A DNA stretch of 54,596 nt from Edaphobacter sp. (lineage in GTDB: Bacteria; Acidobacteriota; Terriglobia; Terriglobales; Acidobacteriaceae). Location: positions 1 through 54,596 of the forward strand of contig JAOAPB010000061.1 of the NCBI GenBank assembly GCA_025462645.1, in the 5' to 3' direction. A program made the translations under genes and the position numbers. The notes below the pieces were generated by a model. The model did not search any database, had not been told where the DNA came from, and saw only the letters and a list, made by a program, of their open reading frames with translations. This document shows positions 41,318 through 49,890 of this stretch, piece after piece; the stretch's first letter is position 1; every line of letters starts with the position of its first letter.

Positions 41318-42057
41318 GCCTGGCTTTCAGCTGGGTTGGACAGAGGCTCTTCCATCTTGAAGTTCCGGAGACGAAGACGGAGGGCGGTGGCGGCCTGATT
41401 TTCGTGGCAGGGTACTTCGACGATACGCGTGCTGTGCGGGAAGATGGGGAAGCCGCTGCCTTGCGTGGCTCCGCTTCTGCCGGTGAGTTCGCTGGAGAGC
41501 GCGCGGCCGAACCAGGGACCGGTGTTGGTGACACGGAAGCCGAGGTGAGCCTTATCGGGAGTCGGGCCGAGCTCGCTGATGAGTATCTCCGACTTCTCGA
41601 CGGAGCGTTTGGGGAGGATGTAGACGGTGTGCGGGAGATCGAGCCGGATGTTCATGCCCGAGCTGGTCTTGCGGAAGCCTCCGATGCTGGCGTAGATGAC
41701 GAACCAGGCGGGCAGGACGTCGGCACGAGCCTCATAGAAGATGAAGTAGCTCTGCTGGGGCGGGATCTGGAAGCTCATGGCAGAGAGTTTGAGTTGGATT
41801 CCCTTGTCGAGGGGACGGTAGGCGATGGCTCCTTTTTCGGAGACGGAGAAGCTCTTCGGCTCGACGATGACGGAGAGAGGGATGGTGCCAGGGTTGACTA
41901 GCTCGATGCTTCCTTTGGCTACCTTGGCGGTGTACTCCGAGATGACCGGACGGATGGTCTGGGCATGGGAGAGGGGGAGGAAAAAAAGAGCAAACAGGAT
42001 GGCTGCAGCTATCCTGTCTGCCGCGTGAAGGTTTGATTTATGCAAGGGGAACGACAC
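41305..42057 (-). CDS. PapD-like periplasmic chaperone
   Basis: A 250-aa exported protein with a signal peptide (residues about 14-33, ending PLSHAQ). The mature part has the PapD immunoglobulin-like strand order: an N-terminal VISEYTAKVAKGSIELVNPG, then IPPQQSYFIFYEARADVLPA, then a second domain with GFRVTNTGPWFGRALSSELT. Chaperones of this class complete the fold of pilus subunits by donor-strand complementation. The usual Arg-Lys anchor residues cannot be assigned with certainty. The GTG start at 42057 follows GAAGGAAGGTACGAA. It lies between the pilin-like gene and the barrel gene, overlapping the latter. Confidence 0.72.
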   Translation of the reverse strand: MSFPLHKSNLHAADRIAAAILFALFFLPLSHAQTIRPVISEYTAKVAKGSIELVNPGTIPLSVIVEPKSFSVSEKGAIAYRPLDKGIQLKLSAMSFQIPPQQSYFIFYEARADVLPAWFVIYASIGGFRKTSSGMNIRLDLPHTVYILPKRSVEKSEILISELGPTPDKAHLGFRVTNTGPWFGRALSSELTGRSGATQGSGFPIFPHSTRIVEVPCHENQAATALRLRLRNFKMEEPLSNPAESQACAP

Positions 42058-42086
42058 TTCGTACCTTCCTTCTCTGGGTAGGTGTT

Positions 42087-42635
42087 TTAGGTTGTTGCCT
42101 GGGCCTGGAAGTGGAGCGTTCCCGTGTATGTACCGGCGGGGAGTTGCGCGTAGCCGGTGCTGAGGTCGATGTTGAGAGTCACCGAAGAGCTCTTTGAGCT
42201 GGTGCGGTTGAGGTCTGTGATCGCCTGATCGAAGATGGAGATGCCGGTGCCGAAGGGAACCACATTGGTGAAGGCTCCGGCGCTGACACCACCTACGGAT
42301 GCGGAGACTGAAGAGCTCGCAATCTTGGCTGTGCCCAGGGCGAGTGCGGAGGTGGGGTCGTCGAAGTAGGCGTACAGCTGGACGTCAGTGCGGCCTGGGC
42401 CAAGAATCCAGGAGGTGGTGGCGACGACCGGAACATTACCGGCGTTGGTCGCGCTGCCGGAGGTGAGGGCGAAGTTGACCGCTGTCTGATCGAGCGCGAC
42501 GGTGAGCGTCTCCTGGAGAGTTGCGTTCAGGGTGACGTCCTGGCCCGCACCGGAAGTAACTTGTGCGAATGCTGAGCCGGAGACGAGCAAGACAAGGGCT
42601 GCCGCGGCGGTTTTTAGTGCGTTGAGTTTGATCAT
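42087..42635 (-). CDS. Secreted pilin-like/spore-coat-U-like subunit
   Basis: A 182-aa exported protein. The signal peptide is MIKLNALKTAAAALVLLVSG followed by SAFAQ. The mature protein is Ala/Ser/Thr/Val-rich, with VTLNATLQETLTVALDQTAV near its start and the end STGYAQLPAGTYTGTLHFQA, a C-terminal strand typical of spore coat U and fimbrial subunits. There is no Cys pair. The ATG follows AGAGGTCCT. It is the first gene of a unit with a PapD-like chaperone (29 nt downstream) and an outer-membrane barrel. It probably forms a surface fibre or coat; direct evidence is absent. Confidence 0.72.
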   Translation of the reverse strand: MIKLNALKTAAAALVLLVSGSAFAQVTSGAGQDVTLNATLQETLTVALDQTAVNFALTSGSATNAGNVPVVATTSWILGPGRTDVQLYAYFDDPTSALALGTAKIASSSVSASVGGVSAGAFTNVVPFGTGISIFDQAITDLNRTSSKSSSVTLNIDLSTGYAQLPAGTYTGTLHFQAQATT

Positions 42636-42714
42636 AGGACCTCTTTAGGTTTGTTAAGCGCTGGTAACTTAGGGCCGGAAGAAGAGATTGCACCTGCTCA
42701 GTTCCGCCCCGACT

Positions 42715-42742
42715 GGAGTAGCCCGGTGGCTATTCTTTTTTT
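42715..42742 (+). terminator. Intrinsic terminator on + strand upstream of the KimA-like gene
   Basis: GGAGTAGCC (42715-42723) pairs with GGCTATTCT (42728-42736; G-U pairs included) around CGGT, followed by a run of T to 42742. This is a textbook Rho-independent terminator. No + strand gene ends nearby, so it must belong either to a leader of the gene at 42881 or to an RNA antisense to the pilin leader. Confidence 0.7.
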
Positions 42743-42880
42743 GCAGTACGGAACCCATATCGGCGGATGGGCGGGGAGGGTGAGGAGAAATCGTCGGGGA
42801 GGGCGATCTAAGAGCGATCGGGTCGGGAATTGAACATTCCGGTTGGGGAAGTTGCCGGAGGAATTACTATCAAAAGAAAT

Positions 42881-44749
42881 ATGTCCATTGTTGATCGTTT
42901 AGTTGGGAAGCCATTAGCTACCAGTGAAGAGCGGGCCGAGCATATAGGTGTAGCCGCGGGAATTCCGATTTTTGGGTTGGATGCGCTGACCAGCGCGGCA
43001 TACGGGCCAGAGGCAGCCATGACGCTGCTGATTCCGCTGGGAGTCGCAGGCGTCTACCATATCGTTCCCGTTATTTCGGCGATTCTGATCCTGCTGGTCA
43101 TCGTCTACTTCAGTTATCGGCAGACGATTGAGGCATATCCGAACGGTGGCGGTTCGTACACGGTGGCGAGCGAGAACCTTGGGCCCTTTGCCGGGCTGCT
43201 GGCGGCTGCGGCGCTGATGATCGACTACATTCTGACGGCTGCGGTGGGGATCTCAGCCGGTGTCACGGCATTGACGTCTGCCGTGCCAAGCCTGCACTAC
43301 CATAGGCTGTCGCTGTGCCTGGGGATTCTCGCGATCCTTACGATTGTGAACCTGCGCGGGGTGAAGGATACAGGGACGGCGTTCATCCTGCCGACGTTCC
43401 TATTTGTGGGCACACTGCTGGCGCTGATCGGCGTAGGGGTCTACCGGACGATTCTGAGTGGAGGGCATCCGATGCCGATAGAGCCGCCACCGCCGGCGCT
43501 GCCTGCGACGATGCAGTACCTCACGCTATGGCTGTTGCTGAAGACGTTTGCGAGCGGCTGCGCTGCGATGACGGGCGTCGAGGCGGTGTCGAACGGAGTG
43601 ATGGCGTTCGGCGAGCCGCGGGCGAAGAAGGCACAGAGGACGCTGACGATCATTATTGCGGTTTTGATCGTGCTGCTGTTTGGCATTGCTTATCTGTCGA
43701 AGGCGTATGGCATCACGGCGATGGAGCCGGATGCGCACAACTACCAGAGTGTCCTGAGCATTCTGGTGACGGCGGTGTTTGGGCGCGGGTGGTTCTACTA
43801 CCTGACAATGGGCTCGGTGCTGGCGGCGCTGGCGTTGAGCGCGAATACGGCGTTCGCGGATTTTCCGCGGCTGGCGAAGGCAATTGCGATTCATGACTAT
43901 CTGCCGCATGTGTTCATCCTGCGTGGGCGACGGCTGCTCTACTCTCACGGGATCTATGCGCTGACCGGGTTTACCGCGGTGATACTGATCCTGTTCGGCG
44001 GCGTTACGGACAAGTTGATTCCGCTGTATGCGATTGGGGCGTTCCTGGCGTTTACGCTCTCGCAGGCCGGGATGGTGGTGCACTGGAAGAAGATGGAGAA
44101 GCATCCGGGCCGGATGTGGCACATGTTCGTGAATGGCTTTGGCGCGGTGGCGACTGGTATAACGCTGGTCGTTGTGCTGGTGGCGAAGTTTGCGGCTGGA
44201 GCGTGGGTAACGGCGCTGCTGGTGCCGGTGCTGATCGCGATCATGATGGGGGTGAAGCGGCACTACTCCAGGGTGAAGCGGGAGATGAAGGACATGACTC
44301 CGCTGAGTCTGGCGAACCTGCAGGAGCCGATTGTGGTGATCCCGATGGCGCGGTGGGACCGCATTACGGAGAAGGCGATGCGGTTCGGGCTGCTGCTGTC
44401 GAAGGATATCAAGGTGGTGCATATCCACTCCGATGACGAAGAGGAGGGCCTGGATGACGTGTGGGACGACAAGGTGATGGCGCCCATCAAGAGAGAGGGG
44501 TTGCAGGAGCCGGAGCTGGTGACGATACCGTCCAACTACCGGTTCATCATCAATCCGTTGATGGATTACATCCTGGAGCTGGAGAAGGCGAATCCGGGGC
44601 GGAAGATAGCGGTGCTGCTGCCAGAGCTGGTGGTGCGGCACTGGTGGGAGAATGCGCTGCATAACCAGAGAGTGCAGCTATTGAAGCTACTGCTGTTGTT
44701 GAAGGGGAATCAGCGGATTGTTGTGGTGAATATTCCGTGGTATCTGTGA
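42881..44749 (+). CDS. KimA-like APC-superfamily permease (possible potassium importer)
   Basis: A 622-aa membrane protein of the amino acid-polyamine-organocation superfamily. The N-terminus MSIVDRLVGKPLATSEERAE then PIFGLDALTSAAYGPEAAMT resembles KimA (YdaO), a proton-coupled potassium importer, including its length and C-terminal soluble domain. About 12 TM segments end near residue 470; the soluble part begins around HYSRVKREMKDMTPLSLANL. In Bacillus, KimA is under c-di-AMP riboswitch and protein control; I could not recognise that riboswitch here, only the terminator at 42715-42742. The ATG at 42881 fits homologues, though the best GGAGG lies 20 nt upstream without a normal start codon. 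Amino-acid transport remains an alternative. Confidence 0.75.
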   Translation: MSIVDRLVGKPLATSEERAEHIGVAAGIPIFGLDALTSAAYGPEAAMTLLIPLGVAGVYHIVPVISAILILLVIVYFSYRQTIEAYPNGGGSYTVASENLGPFAGLLAAAALMIDYILTAAVGISAGVTALTSAVPSLHYHRLSLCLGILAILTIVNLRGVKDTGTAFILPTFLFVGTLLALIGVGVYRTILSGGHPMPIEPPPPALPATMQYLTLWLLLKTFASGCAAMTGVEAVSNGVMAFGEPRAKKAQRTLTIIIAVLIVLLFGIAYLSKAYGITAMEPDAHNYQSVLSILVTAVFGRGWFYYLTMGSVLAALALSANTAFADFPRLAKAIAIHDYLPHVFILRGRRLLYSHGIYALTGFTAVILILFGGVTDKLIPLYAIGAFLAFTLSQAGMVVHWKKMEKHPGRMWHMFVNGFGAVATGITLVVVLVAKFAAGAWVTALLVPVLIAIMMGVKRHYSRVKREMKDMTPLSLANLQEPIVVIPMARWDRITEKAMRFGLLLSKDIKVVHIHSDDEEEGLDDVWDDKVMAPIKREGLQEPELVTIPSNYRFIINPLMDYILELEKANPGRKIAVLLPELVVRHWWENALHNQRVQLLKLLLLLKGNQRIVVVNIPWYL

Positions 44750-45537
44750 GGCTGAGTGTTGGACACCCTCTAGTGGCCCACGTTGAGCGTTCCGGATTTG
44801 GGCCGGTCTCTTCTCTGATTCACCTGTTTGTTGGTGGATCAGAGCTGCATGGTGCAAAGGTGGGAGCGACGGATGATCTAGACATCTATGGGGTCTATAT
44901 CGCTGTGCCGACAGATGTGCTTGGCCTACACCCGCTCAAACATTTTGTCTGGTCGACCGCTAGCGATGATCGGCGCAATGGTCCGGACGATGTTGATCTG
45001 ACGCTGTATTCGCTGCGAAAGTGGGCTTCGATGGCGGCGCGCGGCAATGCTACCGCCCTGCACTTTTTATTTGCTGATGGAACGGCAGTAAGTTCTCCAA
45101 CATGGATGTTGATTCAACGTGAGGCGCAGATATTTCTGTCGAAGAGATCTGCTATTCAATTCCTTGGTTTTGCCGGTAACCAATTGCGCAGGATTACAGG
45201 TGAAAAGGGCAAAGGAGCTAAAGGCACCCGCCCGGAGTACGAGTGTGCCTATGGATACGACACAAAGGCGGCCATGCACTGCCTCCGTCTCTTCTTCGAA
45301 TGCATTGAGTTGATGCGGGAAGGAAATATTACTCTTCCGCGTCCGGAAAAAGACTTGTTGATCGAGGTAAGAAGCGGGGAGTGGACTTTAGAGAAGTTCC
45401 TGCGTGAGGCGGAGACTCTTCGGATTGAGGCGGAGAAGTCTGCGGCATCCTCTACTTTACCCGATGAGGTTTCCAAAGAAGCGATTTCGGTACTGATTGC
45501 AAATGCCCATCTATCGTTCTGGAATGAAAAAGGTTAG
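44737..45537 (+). CDS. RlaP-like nucleotidyltransferase
   Basis: A 266-aa protein. The DNA polymerase beta-type nucleotidyltransferase motif is LFVGGSELHGAKVGATDDLD followed by IYGVYI: GGS, then the two Asp of DDLD, with the third expected near DVDLTLYSLRKW. This matches the RlaP/PF10127 family, proposed to act in RNA repair and found in phages and scattered bacteria. No RNA ligase or 2',3'-phosphatase gene is adjacent. GTG at 44737 overlaps the end of the permease gene by 13 nt; GTG at 44746 is also possible. The base composition looks lower in GC than its neighbours, consistent with transfer. Confidence 0.72.
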   Translation: MVSVRLSVGHPLVAHVERSGFGPVSSLIHLFVGGSELHGAKVGATDDLDIYGVYIAVPTDVLGLHPLKHFVWSTASDDRRNGPDDVDLTLYSLRKWASMAARGNATALHFLFADGTAVSSPTWMLIQREAQIFLSKRSAIQFLGFAGNQLRRITGEKGKGAKGTRPEYECAYGYDTKAAMHCLRLFFECIELMREGNITLPRPEKDLLIEVRSGEWTLEKFLREAETLRIEAEKSAASSTLPDEVSKEAISVLIANAHLSFWNEKG

Positions 45538-45552
45538 GGCAGGGCCATGCAT

Positions 45553-46755
45553 TTATGCAGAGGTGAGGGTGGGTTTGTTGTATGTGGGTGACAGGTCGCG
45601 GAGGTGGGCTACGGCGGCAGGGATGAGGGCGAGGGCCTGGTCTACTTCTTCTTCCGTCGTGAGCTTGGAGAGAGAGAAGCGGATGCTGGCGCGGGCTCGG
45701 GTGGGGCTTAGGCCCATTGCGGTGAGGACGTGCGAGGGCTCGGTGGCTCCGGACTGGCAGGCGCTGCCTCCGCTGACGGAGAGGCCCTTGAGGTCGAGCG
45801 CGATGACGAGGGCTTCGGCTTCCACGTGATCGAAGTAGAGGTTGGCGGTGTTGGAGACGCGAGGGGCGCCTGCGCCGTTGATGCCTGCCTCGGCGACCTG
45901 GGCGAGAATGCCTTGCTCGAGGCGGTCGCGGAGGGCGGCTAATTTGTCGGGACCTTCGGTCTTGAGCCATGCCGAGGCGATCTCAGCGGCTTTGCCGAGG
46001 CCTACGACTCCGGTGACGTTCTCGGTTCCGGCGCGGCGCTGGCGCTCGTGCGAGCCGCCGTGCATCATCGGGTTGAGGCGGACATTGCGGCGGACGAAGA
46101 GAATGCCGACGCCTTTAGGGGCGTGCATCTTGTGGCCGGAGATGGTGAGGAGATCGACATCTTTCAGCGGACCGTGAGGGCTGAGGTCGAGGGCGACCTT
46201 GCCGGCGGCCTGTACGACGTCGGTGTGGAAGAGGGCTCCGGCAGCGTGGGCGATGGCGGCGAGTGCGGCAATGGGCTGAACGACGCCGGTCTCGTTGTTC
46301 GCGTACATGATGCTGACGAGTTTGGTGTTTGGCCGGATGGCTGCGATCAGGGCGGCGGGCTCGATAAGGCCCTGGGAGGTGCAGGGCAGGAAGGTTACGT
46401 CGATATTGCGCTTCTCGAGCGACTCGGCGGCGTGCAGGACGGCGTGGTGCTCGATGCTGGTGGTGATGACGTGTGTCTTCTCGCCGGTGGGCGATAGCTC
46501 GGGGGTGAGGGTGCCGAAGAGGGCGAGGTTGTCGCTCTCGGTGCCGCCGGAGGTGAAGACGACCTCGGAGGCTCGGCAGTGGAGCAGGCGGGCGATGGAG
46601 TCGCGGGCGTGGTCGACGGCGGCGCGGGCGTGCTGGCCGTGCTGATGGATGGAGCTGGCGTTGCCGAAGTGCTCGATCCAGAATGGGCGCATGGCTTCGA
46701 AGACCTCGGGCAAGAGAGGCGTTGTGGCATTGGCGTCCATGTAGATGCGTTGCAT
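45553..46755 (-). CDS. Cysteine desulfurase (NifS/IscS family)
   Basis: A 400-aa PLP enzyme that removes sulfur from cysteine for Fe-S clusters and tRNA thiolation. It begins QRIYMDANATTPLLPEVFEA, the family start. The PLP lysine is in LLTISGHKMHAPKGVGILFV, with VVFTSGGTESDNLALFG binding the cofactor phosphate. The active-site Cys lies in SVSGGSACQSGATEPSHVLT, within the mobile loop. It could feed MnmA. No IscU or other cluster scaffold is adjacent. No clear ribosome binding site precedes ATG 46755. It is convergent with the RlaP-like gene, 15 nt apart. Confidence 0.94.
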   Translation of the reverse strand: MQRIYMDANATTPLLPEVFEAMRPFWIEHFGNASSIHQHGQHARAAVDHARDSIARLLHCRASEVVFTSGGTESDNLALFGTLTPELSPTGEKTHVITTSIEHHAVLHAAESLEKRNIDVTFLPCTSQGLIEPAALIAAIRPNTKLVSIMYANNETGVVQPIAALAAIAHAAGALFHTDVVQAAGKVALDLSPHGPLKDVDLLTISGHKMHAPKGVGILFVRRNVRLNPMMHGGSHERQRRAGTENVTGVVGLGKAAEIASAWLKTEGPDKLAALRDRLEQGILAQVAEAGINGAGAPRVSNTANLYFDHVEAEALVIALDLKGLSVSGGSACQSGATEPSHVLTAMGLSPTRARASIRFSLSKLTTEEEVDQALALIPAAVAHLRDLSPTYNKPTLTSA

Positions 46756-46893
46756 AGAACTATTTTACGCGGAGTGACGAAAGGCGGTGGGGAAGGGACA
46801 AATGATATAGGGAAGCGGAGCGTAATCTGGTAGGCTTGGCGCGGTTATACGCTTTGCAGCAGTGCATATCTATAGATGGACAGGAGATAGACG

Positions 46894-47496
46894 ATGATGA
46901 AGCGGATGGTTGTGGTGTTGGCGCTGGCGGCTTGTTGTGTCACGGGAGCGAAGGCTCAGGCGGGTGGCGCAGCGGCTCCGAAGATCGCTCCGGGAACGAT
47001 AATCGAGCCGGCGAAGTCGTTCGACGCGGCGCTGAGCGCGCTCGAAGACCAGTTGATGGGTGTCGCCAAGGCGATGCCGGCGGAGAAGTACAGCTTTGCG
47101 CCGAGTGCGGCTATCTTTGCTGAATCGCAAAAGCCGGACTATCTGTCGCCGAACAACAAGGGCGTGCGGTCGTTCGGCGCGATGGTGGCGCATGTCGCTC
47201 AGGCGAACTATTTCTATGGCGGCTTGTTGAGCGGATTGAAGCCGGAGGCCGACGTGAAGGCGATCGGCGAACTGAAGGACAAAGAGCAGATTGTCGCGGC
47301 GCTGGCTGCGTCGTTTGCGTTTGTGCATAAGGCAATTGGCACGCTGACCGCTCAGAATGCGTTTGAGAGCGTTCGTGGCGTGCAGACGCGTGCGAGCCTC
47401 GCGGGTGGCGTTATCGCTCATGGATTCGATCACTATGGGCAGCTCGTCGAGTACCTGCGGATGAATGGGATTGTGCCTCCGGCCAGTCAGAAGTAG
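46894..47496 (+). CDS. Secreted DinB-like protein
   Basis: A 200-aa exported protein. Residues 1-22 are a signal peptide ([17 protein letters not shown]). The rest is a four-helix DinB/YfiT-like bundle: [20 protein letters not shown], then [20 protein letters not shown] with His at the typical metal position, and [20 protein letters not shown] with the two further His of the metal triad. DinB proteins bind metal and often transfer thiols, but most have no assigned reaction; a periplasmic form is common in Acidobacteriota. ATGs at 46894 and 46897 both follow CAGGAGATAGACG. Downstream it is convergent with the outer-membrane protein gene. Confidence 0.85.
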   Translation: MMKRMVVVLALAACCVTGAKAQAGGAAAPKIAPGTIIEPAKSFDAALSALEDQLMGVAKAMPAEKYSFAPSAAIFAESQKPDYLSPNNKGVRSFGAMVAHVAQANYFYGGLLSGLKPEADVKAIGELKDKEQIVAALAASFAFVHKAIGTLTAQNAFESVRGVQTRASLAGGVIAHGFDHYGQLVEYLRMNGIVPPASQK

Positions 47497-47587
47497 AAGC
47501 GCTTGTGGGCCTGAGCGTTTTTTGGGGTGTGATGTCCCGTGTCCCGCTTTTGAGATATGGGACATCCATCTCAATCTGAGGACTGCT

Positions 47588-48586
47588 CTAGCGAAAGAGG
47601 TCGTCGAAGAACTCTTCCTCAACACGCGGAGTTCCGCGGAGGACGTAGGTGATACCGATGGCTGCTGTATCGGTGTGACGGCGGAAGCTGCGGCTGTAAT
47701 AGCCGGAGAGCGTCGTGTGAGAGTCGATGGGGACGTCGATGGCGTTGATTACGCCGTTGTCCTCGGTGACGTTGTAGCCGGTGACGACTGTAGGTTTGCC
47801 CTTGCGGTAGGCGCTGTAGATCTTCTGGTCGCCGAGGGGAAGCTGTTCGTAGAGGTCGGTTCCAAAGCCGATACCGTGGAAGAGATTAACTCCGATGCCT
47901 ACCTGAAAGTGGGCGAGTGGGCCGAGTGAGGTGTAGTTCTTGTTGAGGATACGGTTGACGAGAGTTGTGTTGTCGCCGGCGCCGATCTCGATGTTTGGAG
48001 TGAAGTGACCGAAGGGACGTTCGAAGTGATTGTTGAGGTCGAAGGTGACGCGCCCGGTAGTGAGGCCGTAGGCCTCATCACCTGTGGGCGCGGTGACGGC
48101 TATGGTGGCCTGGTACTGGAATAGCCGGGGGATGAATTGGGCGTGGAGGCCAAGGATGACATCGCCAGGCTCTCCGCGCTGGTTGACGAGTTGGGCATTG
48201 AGACGAGGATGTGTGGAGCGACTCTCGGCCAAGCGATACATATAAATGGGGATGGTGGCATCGACGGAGAAGATGTCGTTGAAGCTGTAGCCGACGGCTG
48301 GAATGGCGATGGTGGCCCACCCGGTAGAGGACCCGTGGGCGCTGGTGATGGTGAGTCCTGCGTTCCACCTACGCAGCGGATCGGAGAGGCTAAGAATCTG
48401 AGGAACATCGGACGCATCGACTGAGGTGGAAGCCGGAGGGAGTGCCCCCACCTCAGTCGAATCCACAGCACTGTTCTGAGCGAAGGCGAGAGGCAGCATC
48501 GCGAACAGAAGGGACAGGCAAAGTGCGGCCCGGCTGAAATATCGTGCAGCCAACATGACTCCTGAAGCAAGGGGTGCCATGAGCAT
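47588..48586 (-). CDS. Outer-membrane beta-barrel protein (phenol-degradation MetA-like)
   Basis: A 332-aa exported protein with a signal peptide (AALCLSLLFAMLPLAFAQ). The mature part is built of alternating beta strands: WNAGLTITSAHGSSTGWATI, IFSVDATIPIYMYRL, TIAVTAPTGDEAYGLTTG, FTPNIEIGAGDNTTLVN. The TGDEAYGLTTG and NIEIGAGD blocks recall the SphA/MetA-like family of outer-membrane channels. The end, EEEFFDDLFR, has the C-terminal aromatic expected for a barrel. I chose ATG 48586 preceded by GAAGGTGAC over ATGs at 48580 and 48556 and a much longer frame to 48760 that would run into citrate synthase. Substrate unknown. Confidence 0.75.
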   Translation of the reverse strand: MLMAPLASGVMLAARYFSRAALCLSLLFAMLPLAFAQNSAVDSTEVGALPPASTSVDASDVPQILSLSDPLRRWNAGLTITSAHGSSTGWATIAIPAVGYSFNDIFSVDATIPIYMYRLAESRSTHPRLNAQLVNQRGEPGDVILGLHAQFIPRLFQYQATIAVTAPTGDEAYGLTTGRVTFDLNNHFERPFGHFTPNIEIGAGDNTTLVNRILNKNYTSLGPLAHFQVGIGVNLFHGIGFGTDLYEQLPLGDQKIYSAYRKGKPTVVTGYNVTEDNGVINAIDVPIDSHTTLSGYYSRSFRRHTDTAAIGITYVLRGTPRVEEEFFDDLFR

Positions 48587-48648
48587 GTCACCTTCGGAGT
48601 CAGTTTGCCAAATAAAGTTGTTTGCGGCGCGGTAGATGCGCCGCGAGG

Positions 48649-49782
48649 CTAGCGCTCCGTAAGGGGGACGTAGGGTGCGGGGTAGGCGGGTCCGATGTAG
48701 TCGGCTCGTGGTCGGATGAGGCGGTTGTCGTCGTGCTGCTCGATGACGTGGGCGGCCCAACCGGAGATTCGGCTGACGGCGAAGATGGGGGTGAAGAGGT
48801 CGATGTCGATGCCGAGCGTGGTGTAGGTCGAAGCTGAATAGAAGTCTACGTTGGCGTTGAGCTTCTTCTCCTGCTTGACGAAGAGCTCGATCTTGCGTGA
48901 CATGTCAAACCATTTAGTGCTGCCGGCAGCTTTGCCAAGCTCTTCGGACATGCGCCGGAGGTGGGTGGCTCGCGGGTCTTCTGTGTGATAGACCCGATGG
49001 CCGAAGCCGGAGATCTTCTTCTTCTCGAGGAACATCTGCTTGACGTACTCGACGGGATCGGCACCAGCCTTCTCGATGGCGTAGAGGAGGCGCATGGTGG
49101 CCTCGTTTGCTCCGCCGTGGAGGGGGCCTTTGAGGGCTCCGATGGCACCGGTGATGGCGGAGTGGATGTCGGCTAGGGTGGCGGCGATGACGCGCGCGGC
49201 GAAGGTGCTGGCGTTGAGCTCGTGATCGGCGTGCAGGATGAGGGCGATGTCGAGGGCGCGGGTGGCGGTCTCGGAGGGCTTCTCGCCATTGAGCATCCAG
49301 AGGAAGTTGGCGGCGTGCGAGAGGGTGGGGTCTGCCTCGATGATGGATTTGCCCTTGCGGATGCGATCGAAGATGGCGACGATCATGGAGATCTGGGCAG
49401 TCAGGCGATAGGACTTGCGGACGTTGGCGTCGTGGGAGCTGTCTGCCTCGTCGGCGTCGTAGATGCTGAGGAGCGAGACGGCGGTACGAAGGACCTGCAT
49501 GGGCGTAGCGCTGGTGGGCACGGTGCGGAGGAGATCGATGACCTTGGGATTGAGCTGGCGCGCGGCGGCGAGCTTCTGGGTGAAGTCGGCCAACTCCGAT
49601 GCCTTTGGGAGCTTGCCGAACCAGAGTAGATAGGTGGTCTCTTCGAAGGTAGAACGCTGCGCCAGTTCATGGATGTCGATGCCGCGGTAGGAGAGGACGC
49701 CGGCGTCGCCGTCGATCCAGCAGATGGAAGAGCTGGTGGCGACGATGCCTTCCAAGCCTTTAGGTGCGACAACAGTGGACAT
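48649..49782 (-). CDS. gltA: Citrate synthase
   Basis: A 377-aa type I citrate synthase of the compact bacterial kind. It begins EGIVATSSSICWIDGDAGVL then SYRGIDIHELA, the family N-terminus. Catalytic residues are in ALILHADHELNASTFAARVI (His) and LKGPLHGGANEATMRLLYAI (His), with the Asp located later near KLNANVDFYSASTYTTLGI. It condenses acetyl-CoA and oxaloacetate to open the TCA cycle; 2-methylcitrate synthase activity cannot be excluded. The ATG at 49782 is preceded at proper spacing by GGAGAAG; the upstream ATG at 49797 contains that motif itself. A lone CTTGAGT half-site upstream is not a full HAIR. Confidence 0.94.
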   Translation of the reverse strand: MSTVVAPKGLEGIVATSSSICWIDGDAGVLSYRGIDIHELAQRSTFEETTYLLWFGKLPKASELADFTQKLAAARQLNPKVIDLLRTVPTSATPMQVLRTAVSLLSIYDADEADSSHDANVRKSYRLTAQISMIVAIFDRIRKGKSIIEADPTLSHAANFLWMLNGEKPSETATRALDIALILHADHELNASTFAARVIAATLADIHSAITGAIGALKGPLHGGANEATMRLLYAIEKAGADPVEYVKQMFLEKKKISGFGHRVYHTEDPRATHLRRMSEELGKAAGSTKWFDMSRKIELFVKQEKKLNANVDFYSASTYTTLGIDIDLFTPIFAVSRISGWAAHVIEQHDDNRLIRPRADYIGPAYPAPYVPLTER

Positions 49783-49890
49783 AGATGACTTCTCCATAGG
49801 TGAAACTCAAGTACATTTGGTTATAGCTCAGCGGAGAAAGCGTTGTCACGACGACTTGGGCGAATATCGGTAAATTCGTGCGACGAAAGG

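Noticed and set aside
42640..42760. Cyclic di-GMP (GEMM) or c-di-AMP (ydaO) riboswitch around the pilin/permease divide
   Set aside because: The minus strand has AGCCACCGGGCTA, faintly like the GEMM 3' end, but the CAAACC and GGGACGCAAAG core is missing; ydaO core elements are also not recognised. Only the terminator is kept.
49800..49825. CTTGAGT half-site upstream of citrate synthase as an HspR site
   Set aside because: The second arm after 7 nt matches only 2 of 7 positions, so this is a chance half-site.
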